Assembly (NCBI RefSeq): GCF_002775205.1 | Contig: NC_036454.1 | Coordinates: forward strand, 14,652,882-14,716,881 | DNA length: 64,000 bases | Direction: 5' to 3' | Origin: Xiphophorus maculatus | Taxonomy: Eukaryota; Chordata; Actinopteri; Cyprinodontiformes; Poeciliidae | Shown: positions 57,101 to 64,000 of the stretch, one piece after another | How the letters are laid out: every line of letters starts with the position of its first letter | Position numbering within the stretch: the first letter of the stretch is position 1 | The notes under the pieces: generated by a model | Database searches by the model: none | The model's input: only the letters and a program-made list of their open reading frames with translations | What the model was told of the DNA's origin: nothing | Translations under genes and position numbers: made by a program

Positions 57101-59264
57101 CAAAAACCAGAAGCTTAAATACTGAGGCAGGGGAGCAGAACAATGAAGGGACTAGAGCAGCTAACTGGGGGTGATGAGGAACAGCTGTGGCAGAATGAAA
57201 GCGGGGAAACAGAGGAAGGGTCTCTAAGGTTACGTTCACACAGCAGGACTTGATGCTCAATTCATATTTTTATGCAAAAATTTGCTTTTTTGTGTGTGTG
57301 TGCGTGCGTGTGTGTGGATGTTGATACGACTAAAGAAATGCGACTGCAATCAGATTTCTATGTGAACGGTTGTCAATGGATCGATTTTAAAGTTTATTCA
57401 GGAGGAGACAGGATTGTCATAAAATTATAAAAACACAAAGAAAGCAGAGCTAATGGGACTGCAACTTCTGTAGAGAAGTCTGGATGTGTTGGACCAGGAG
57501 TGGTTAGATTGTGATGCACTTCACCCACACAGACTTCTTTCATAATTTCAGAATTATAATTTTTAGCCATTGTTTATGTCCTGATTTACTTTGTCTGCCT
57601 TCTTCTGGTGTGGAATTATAACGACGTAAAAAACATAACCTTATTAATACAAGAGGAGACTCAGAAGGAACCACAAACCACGTGGGAAACAACCTGAAAC
57701 CGACATAAGTTAATAAAGCAAAAATGCATGAAGGACCACAAGAAATAATAATATTAAAATAAGAAATTAGACACAAATGAACAAACTGATGTGGCAAAAT
57801 CCTAATGTCACAAATCAAAAACACGACATGGAAAAACTTTTTCAAGCAACAATAAAACCACAAATACTAAAAAAAAAAAAAAAATCAAAGAAAGGAAAGT
57901 ATGGCTCCTTGGAATGAAAACATAAAGAATTATAAATGAATTGTGACTTCTTTTTTTTTAGAATAGTTTAAATGCTGCTCTGACCTTATGGTTTGGTGTC
58001 TGGACAGAGAAAGATTGTAATTAAACATATGTGGTTAGTTATATTTCAAACAACAAAGTCTGTTATGTACATTCTTTGCATTCAGTTGTTTTATTCAGGC
58101 GCATTCTTCTTTAAAGTGGACCTATTATACAGAATTAACTTTTAGCGTGTTTTTTTTTACTTCCCTTTGGTGCTCAACTGCTTCCAAAAACAAACGCTTA
58201 GAAAAACCACCCAGCCTTTTTGTTTTTGGAAATAAGTTAATGTTTTTTTGTATTCTGGAAAATGAGTTGCTTCAAAAACCTCCCGATTGTTGAGTCACAA
58301 TTAACTGGCAGTGTGCCGTTACCTAGCAACCCCAACCAGATACTGACCGGGATAAACAGGGTCAACATAAACAATAACATTGAATTCAGAGTATTTGTGC
58401 TGAAACTACAACAACGCAAGAAGTCTAGATGGTCTTTATTCATTAAAATCAGATTCAAGATCAAATTAAATTACATTTAAAGGGACCTATTATGCATAAA
58501 TTCATATTTTGCACGTTTCACTTCTTCCACTAGAGTCAACACTGCTTCTAAAAACAGCTAAAGTGCTTAAAAAGACACTCAGCTGTTTTTTGGCAATAGG
58601 TTATTGTTTTTTGGTGTCTGGAAATTAAGCAGTTTAAAAAATAAACTCCCGATTGCTAAGTCACATTCGACGGGTCACCAAAGTGGAGCTCCAGCACCTT
58701 TGGTCAGCTGGTTTTATTGCTATCTGCGCTGCACAATGGCTGCTTGAAAAGACAAGTTTTTAGTTGTTGACGTGCCGCTCGGAAACCACTTTCCTCTTGT
58801 GCATTCTTGTAGGTTGTGCAGGAGGCTCTACTTCTGCTTTTCAAATATCTACTGTTGTATAATTGCGCATCTGTTTGCATCCATTTTCAGTGTAAATGTT
58901 TTTTAGCTTTTTGAGGCCCTAAAACAGCTCATTCTGACAGGAGCTCAAAATAGGCAGAACATCTCATTACCTAAGAATGATTTTATGCAAAAAATGTAAT
59001 GAACATGTTTTGCATAGACCGATCCTAGGCTGTTCAAGGAAGCATAATAGGCCATCTTTTACCTATATGTAAATAATTCAGTTAGTCCTCTCTCTGTCCT
59101 TGCTTAGGGTGCTTCTGTGGTCTGGGAGTGGTTTACTCAAACAAGTCGTGCACCATGCCGCCCATCACCTTCCAGGACCTGCCCCTCAACATCTACATGG
59201 TCATCTTCGGGACAGGCATCTTCGTCTTCATCTTGAGCCTCATCTTCTGCTGCTATTTCATCAG
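51165..59264 (+). CDS. rnf122: RING finger protein 122, N-terminal part (first two coding exons, 3' partial)
   Basis: Exon 1 is 51165-51189 (MHPFQWCN plus one base) with donor GTGAGC. Exon 2 is 59108-59264 with donor GTAAGA; the rest lies beyond the right edge. Joined, they read [15 protein letters not shown], then [20 protein letters not shown], then a single transmembrane segment at about 38-60 ([20 protein letters not shown]). RNF122 is a single-pass membrane E3 ubiquitin ligase of the ER/Golgi; the C-terminal RING-H2 domain that recruits E2 enzymes is not in this window. RNF24 is the closest relative but lacks the [13 protein letters not shown] start, so RNF122 is preferred. The exon-intron phase (1) agrees on both sides. 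Intron 1 is 7.9 kb and repeat-rich. At least 4.7 kb of intron 2 follows. Confidence 0.95.
52128..52640 (+). repeat. Dispersed repeat family shared with the mapkapk5 3' UTR, in rnf122 intron 1
   Basis: It starts with AAAGGGGCATTGTTATGTG and contains GGGCCTCCGTCCCTCTAAGA and GCCGCTAGTCTGAAGGAGCT, whose reverse complements are found at 24940-25265. The interior (52300-52560) is GC-richer than the flanks. It is non-coding and probably a non-autonomous DNA element. Confidence 0.6.
52745..53112 (+). mobile_element. SINE-like fish interspersed repeat with a (GGATGAAT)-type tail
   Basis: The order is: CTGCACTGTTGCCTTGCAGC, a pol III B-box-like GGTTCGATTCCC (52794-52805), GCATGGAGTTTGCATGCTCT, CTCCGGCTTCCTCCCACAGT, CAAAAACATGACTGTCAGGT, TGCGACAGACTGGCGACCTG and a tail AAAATGGATGGATGAATG. 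I recognise this as a very common repeat of fish genomes, although I do not assign its formal name. A diverged copy is at 59875-60150. Confidence 0.75.
54195..54400. repeat. Dispersed repeat shared with 15226-15470
   Basis: Second copy of the family described at 15226-15470, in the same orientation, in rnf122 intron 1. The middle part differs in length from the first copy. Confidence 0.58.
55980..56530. repeat. ACTTTTACTTGAGTA-family repeat, long copy
   Basis: Several phrases recur: GCTACTTTTACTTGAGTGAA, TGGATGGCTACTTTTTACTT, TTTTACTTGAGTAAAAATAA and CCTACTTGAGTAAAATG. This is the longest of three copies in the window. On either side, TTACCTGGGAAGTCAAAGTA (near 55770) and AACTGGGAAGTCAGAATTTC (near 56580) look like two halves of another repeat that this one may have entered. 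Confidence 0.55.
56820..57330 (-). repeat. Probable interspersed repeat, class uncertain
   Basis: The phrases GAGGGAAGG-like, AGCTTAAATACTGAGGCAG, GGTGATGAGGAACAGCTGTG and GAAAGCGGGGAAACAGAGGA resemble terminal segments of common fish elements. The following GTTCACACAGCAGGACTTGA looks like the end of a small DNA element. No coding capacity is visible. The call rests on recognition only. Confidence 0.35.
58112..59058 (+). mobile_element. MITE-like element copy A with a related left segment, rnf122 intron 1
   Basis: The element proper runs from AAAGGGACCTATTATGC (58479) to GCATAATAGGCCATCTTT (ending about 59058); the two ends are imperfect inverted repeats. A second left-end-like motif, AAAGTGGACCTATTATAC, at 58116 and CCTCCCGATTG, CTAGCAACCCCAACCAG and GACCGGGATAAACAGGG between them show a composite or nested copy. 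The right end is about 50 bases before rnf122 exon 2. Related copies are at 43055-43595 and, inverted, at 60918-61610. Confidence 0.72.
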
Positions 59265-59874
59265 GTAAGAGAAATACGTGATTTAACCGATCAAATACAA
59301 CCACTCAAAAAGAATTAGCTAAATTCTGACTCAAACGAGCAATAATATTAATGTTGTGTATCTGAAAGTCAAGCTAAATTAGCTACTTACATGTTTATTT
59401 TAACAGGAAAATGACACGGATTTAAAAACCATTTGTATATTTTTTTGATTTTTCAAAAGCTATTAAAGTGGCTAATTTAGTAGACATTTTTGCTTACACT
59501 TTGTGTGCCTCTGCCACGTTCAACATGGGGACTGAAGGCAGTGGAGGGTTAATGGGAAGACAGACAGAGCTAAATGCAAGGCAAACTAAAGGCTGCAGAA
59601 GATTTAAGATTCATGGCAGGACTTAAAATTAAAGCTCATAGAAGCAATTTGACTGAACTCGAGCTTTTTTCCAATGAAGAGCCGTCAATATTAATCAGTA
59701 AAAAGACTCGGATCAATAACTCCAGCAGCCAAATCCCAATAAATTATAGAGACATTTGTGATTGAAATGTGACCAATATGAGAAACGTCAAGGTGTACGA
59801 CCTGCAGTTTTTGTTTTTTCAAATATAATGTCAATGTTTATGATCCTAACACGCCGATTAACAGGAACAGTGTG

Positions 59875-60150
59875 TTGTGTTATGGTCGGTAGCACTGTTA
59901 CCTGGCAGCTGGAAGCTCCTGGTTTCCCCTTTTCTGCTTCCCTTCAGGTACTCCAGCTTCCTCCATAGTTCAAAAACACACTCATGGGTTATCAGTAAAT
60001 CTAAAAAGTACATCTAAAACTTCCTCTAGGTATGTGTCTGTGCAGACATGGTTGTTTCTGTCTGTGAGCCCTCACAGCCTGCAAGAGACTGGCACCAGAC
60101 CCCACATGTGACCTTACAGGCATAAGCAGGAGTAGACAGTGGATGAATTG
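59875..60150 (+). mobile_element. Diverged copy of the 52745-53112 SINE-like repeat, rnf122 intron 2
   Basis: The same ordered blocks are seen in eroded form: GTAGCACTGTTACCTGGCAG, CTCCAGCTTCCTCCATAGTT, CAAAAACACACTCATGGGTT, ACATGGTTGTTTCTGTCTGT, GCAAGAGACTGGCACCAGAC and a GGATGAATTG tail. It is clearly older than the first copy. Confidence 0.6.
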
Positions 60151-60917
60151 ATAACAATTTAACTTCAAAACACTAAATAAAATGCCAGAGTCATTACATT
60201 TAATGACATGCGGGAAATAAATGTGACAATTTCATCACAATTCAGCCAAAGGTTATTGAGTCATTTTCTGGAAAACAAGAGTCGGTGATGGAAGAGTCAG
60301 GCGATCAACAGCCTGACAGATCCGTCCCTTTTTTTAAATCTGCTAACAGAGAGACATTGTGTGCGCGTGTGTGTGTAAAGGCGAGAAACGCGGTGAGGGA
60401 GGGGAGGGAAACAAAGGAGAACATGGTGACCTCTCCTGCTGTTGACTGTGAACTCCCCTGATGAGACCCGGAGACGTATGTGTCCAAAGGACGGGATGTG
60501 AGGCAACAGGAAGCCGCTGGCCACAATGTGTGAGGACAGCGATGAGCTCAGAATAACCGTCGCCTGAATAGCTCACAGTGGGAGCGCACACAAGCTCACC
60601 AGGAAACACCGACACCTGTGGGAGGGATTTGCCTGGACGGCTCCGTATTTAGCAAATTGCCTGGCGTTTGGTGTTGCAGAGGGATATTTTTAGACCGGGG
60701 GATAATGAAATCCTGTTCAAAGGGATCAAAATGTCTCAGGTTTAGACATGTGTCAGCTGGAAGCAGAAAGGACAAAAGTCCTGTCCGGCTGAGTGACACG
60801 AGGCGGATACTCTCCATCCATCGTTCTTCCAGTAACGGAGTTAAATCACGTCCTTATTAACCAAGAGATGAGGCTCTTGAAATTCATGAAGTAAGAAATG
60901 CATTTAATCAAGACATT

Positions 60918-61610
60918 TAAAGGGGACCTATTATATTAACAGAACATTCCTTGAAATTTTTTTCTCCAGAAAATCATTCTTGGATAATGAGATTTTAATC
61001 TTCTCAGTCTATTCTGAGATCCTTTCAGAAAGAGATATTTTGGGGCGTCTTATCACTTTAAATCCAAATAAGTTGTGGTTGGCCATGCCCCCAACTCAAC
61101 ATGTACACTCAAATGTGAAAATGGCGGCAAACGCATGCACAATTATACAATCACACATCTTTGATTAGCAGAAGTAGAGCCTCCTGCACAACCAACAGGA
61201 ATACAGCAAGTGGTTTCTGAATATTAAGTCAACAACAAAACACTTGTCTTTTCCAGCAGCCATTGTACAGCAGTAAAACCAGCTGATTAAACGTGCTGGA
61301 GCTCCACTTTGGTAGCCCGTCGAGGTTTTTGAAATGCTTCATTTCCCAGACAACGAAAAAACATCAACCTATTGCTAAAAAATAGCTGAGTGTCTTTTGG
61401 CTGTTTGTAGAAGCAGTAGAGACTCAAAAGGAAGAAGAAAAACGTACAAAATATGAATTTTGCACAGTAGGTCCCTTTAAATGTAATTTAATTTTATCTT
61501 AAATCTGATTTTAATGAATAAATTAAAAATTAAACTATTACTGAAGAGCATCTGGATTGTTTGCCTTGTTGTTGTATTTTTAGTTTTAGTTTACCCCGGT
61601 CAGTATCTGG
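60918..61610 (-). mobile_element. MITE-like element copy C, inverted, rnf122 intron 2
   Basis: From AAAGGGGACCTATTAT at 60920 to GTAGGTCCCTTTAAATG at about 61485, this is the reverse complement of 58479-59058. Shared blocks include AGCAGAAGTAGAGCCTCCTG, AACCAGCTGATTAAACG and GGAGCTCCACTTTGGT. Similarity continues through 61490-61607, the reverse complement of about 58360-58475, so the pair is longer than the element itself. Similarity by eye is roughly three quarters of positions. Confidence 0.75.
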
Positions 61611-64000
61611 TGGAAATCATAAAGTATCATATTTGAACTAATTTGTTGTCAGACAGACCTTTGACCCCTGGCTGTGTTGTTAAACTCTCGCATCACTTCT
61701 GTTTTCCTCGAAGTTCTCGTCCATGAGTCACAGTCTCTGAGTCACTTCCTTCAGCTGCATTAACTTAGACGATCTTTGTTAGACGTGGGATTGTGAATTT
61801 ATTTATAGAGCAGGTGAATCATCTCATTCAAGGTTTTCTGCTATCTCAACCAGTGTCTCTGGCAATCCTGGGTGTGAGTTTGTGATTTTTTTTTTTACTT
61901 TAAAGAGTGAAGAGTCTTTAAAGGCTCTCTTTGTCTGCCTTTTAGAGGTTTTAGTTGTTCCCAGTTTAAGGAATAAAAACGATTTCACCTTTTCAGACAA
62001 AAGAACAATATACGACTCGGAAATTATTATTTGAACTTGAATCAGATTTTATTTCTTAAACTGGTGAAGTTTAAACTCTGGAAATCAATTTTTTGTGTTT
62101 TGTCTTCAAAGTTAAACTATTTTTTTGTTATAAAGCACCTATCAAGATATAAAATCAAAAGAGAACAAAATGCAATCTTGGCTTTTTAAAATCAAAAATT
62201 TTCACAGGCCTGGTCTGACCACCACTTAAAATCTTCTAAATTTTAGTTAATGGTCTCCGTTTCATTTTACTAAAATAAACCAGCGGGGAGTGCTTTTGCA
62301 TCATCAAATTGTCTTGGAAGTTATTGCAATAAACAATAATATTGTTGCTTTGGGACCATTTTTAAGTAATATAAAAACAACAGCATAGTAACGCAAATAG
62401 ATCCTTTCAAAGATGAATAAACTTCAATTTCTAATGAACACTTAACACTGGAACTTTAAGACATTTTAAATATCCAAAATAAATAAATAAAACAAGTTAT
62501 TGTTTTATTATAAGTTGTTAATCAAAACAGATTATTTCACTTTTAATAAGTGAAATTATCTGCCAATGAAACTAGTACTTTTTCATCAAAATTAAGGAAA
62601 TACTGACTCCTAATTCTTGCTGAAAAGTTACTTGTAAGATATTATCCTATTTCAAGTGCAGTAAGATATTTTTAGTAGAAAGTAGAGCAGAAATCCTTGG
62701 TAAAATTTTGTGTTTTTTCAGTGTTGCAAAAAGGATGAAAATACAAGATTTCTGACTGCAGCCAACAGCCAACACCTTCACCTGCTCCAGTTGTTCTTTG
62801 TTTATGATTGCATACTTTCATACTTCAAAAAGATGGTGAATTAAATAATAATAAATGAATAATAATCTGCAACACATTCAAAAAGATGTGAAGTTTTCTG
62901 TCAGAGAAGCCTTAAAAACACGGAGAATGTCTTCTTTGTATGTCGCAGTTGAAATGGTTTAGAAAGTGAACTGCTTCACATAAGACGTGAAGAGTTTTAG
63001 GAAATTCAATCAAACAGCAGAAAGGTCATGCTGGAGGTCAATGTGAAGGTAGAAACAGAGGCAGCGGACTCTCAGGAAAGGAAAGGAAAACTCTGGTCGT
63101 GGACCGTTCATCCACGCAGCACAACAAACGCTCGCTGTTGAAATTGTTTAGAGACTGAGATCTGCCTCGATGTTGAGAAGCTGACTTTGTTTCCACTGCG
63201 ACTCGAGGCCGAGTTAAAGTGGGGTCAGGGAGCGGTTCTGATGTGAAGGGTTCACGGCTGAGAGCTGAGGAGGTGAAACAGGCTGGACTGAAAGGAGGGT
63301 GAGTCATCTGAAAACAAACTGCAAGGACTCAACACTGGACGGCGGAAAGTGCAAAATCAGCCTCTGAAAGCTGACGGACAAAACTAACCAGTGAAAACTA
63401 CAGATATGTGTAAATTATGAAACTACTTGAGGCTGGTGAGCCTCGCTTCTGGCATTAAGGACCAGCAAACTCAGTGGGGAGATGTGAAGTTATGCTTCAG
63501 GTTTTTAGTAAGAGTTTCTTTTACTTCTCATATTTACTTCCTGTGAGAAGTTGATTCAGGCTCTAAAATGACACAATTTGTACACAGTAAAGGTAAAGTA
63601 TTTAAAAAGATCTGCAGGGCAAACCTGCATCTCAGTTAATTAGAATATTAACAAAAAATTCAATTATTTAACTAATTAAATTCAAAAAGTGAAACTTATT
63701 TAAAGATTTATTACAGTTTAGATCAATTTTGACAATGATGGCCTAAAGCTAATGAAAACCGAAAATTCAGTTTTCTAATCACAAACAAAAAATTTTTTAA
63801 ATTATTTTTAACACCAACATATTAAAGTATGATGATCAGAATCAAGTGGAAGGAGGCTAACCACAAGGCGGAACTGCTTACAAAGCTGGCTATTCACCTT
63901 GCTATTTTTAAGCATAATAATGGAAAGTTAAGTGGAAGGAAAACTTGTTAGGAAAAACTGTACAAGTGTTGAATTAGGAAATTAAGGTATCTAACTTTTT
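61610..64000 (+). other. rnf122: rnf122 intron 2, remaining visible part
   Basis: No exon is recognised up to the right edge. The 62270-62560 stretch (GAAGTTATTGCAATAAACAA and TTGGGACCATTTTTAAGTAA) resembles the 19986-20345 element family. The 63630-63790 stretch (CATCTCAGTTAATTAGAATA and GGCCTAAAGCTAATGAAAAC) looks like the end of another common fish repeat, of which a scrap also occurs near 200-290. The GC-richer block at 63040-63310 has no identifiable function. Confidence 0.45.

Noticed and set aside
51165-59264. Assignment as rnf24 instead of rnf122
   Set aside because: The transmembrane part is similar in both, but the [13 protein letters not shown] start and SNKSC segment are specific to RNF122.
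60297-60860. Cluster of overlapping short frames on both strands
   Set aside because: GC-richer intronic sequence with low stop density by chance. No conserved motif, splice logic or family resemblance.

Overview
This is a vertebrate nuclear window, almost certainly from a ray-finned fish and probably a percomorph. The evidence is short GT-AG exons inside AT-rich introns, six conserved vertebrate genes, and fish-style repeats: Tc1-like transposase remnants, small inverted-repeat elements, an L2-type LINE fragment, and GATA, TG, TA and GATG tandem repeats. No species is assigned. There are no prokaryotic operons, CRISPR arrays or viral genes. Gene models were built by hand from splice sites and recalled family sequences; no database was searched.

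Layout. (1) 1-6079, minus strand: the first five coding exons of atxn2 (ataxin-2), running off the left edge, with a 4 kb first intron that holds an L2-type LINE fragment. (2) 6080-11105: head-to-head intergenic region with decayed Tc1 copies. (3) 11106-23277, plus strand: complete mapkapk5 (MK5/PRAK kinase), 14 exons, 471 residues, then a long 3' UTR to about 25.9 kb. (4) 28842-37215, minus strand: complete ostf1 (osteoclast-stimulating factor 1, SH3 plus ankyrin repeats), 10 exons, 214 residues, tail-to-tail with mapkapk5. (5) 37216-38304: short divergent promoter region with an NRF1-type site, about 26 GATA units, a large AT-rich palindrome and a CRE-like site. (6) 38305-41100, plus: complete nmrk1 (nicotinamide riboside kinase 1), 8 exons, 201 residues. 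(7) 44308-48988, plus: complete ggh (gamma-glutamyl hydrolase), 9 exons, 321 residues. (8) 51165 to beyond the right edge, plus: the first two coding exons of rnf122, separated by a 7.9 kb repeat-rich intron.

The genes do not form one pathway. From general knowledge, atxn2 and mapkapk5 lie close together on human 12q24, and ostf1 and nmrk1 are neighbours on human 9q21. ggh (human 8q) and rnf122 (human 8p) are on other human segments, so the window joins several ancestral blocks.

The most unusual structures are non-coding: a roughly 370 bp near-palindrome between ostf1 and nmrk1; two long oppositely oriented copies of one repeat family bracketing rnf122 exon 2; a 30 bp perfect fold-back at the end of a retroelement-like copy in mapkapk5 intron 1; a probable GC-AG intron in mapkapk5; CTCF-like motifs in and around ostf1; and a series of short perfect hairpins.
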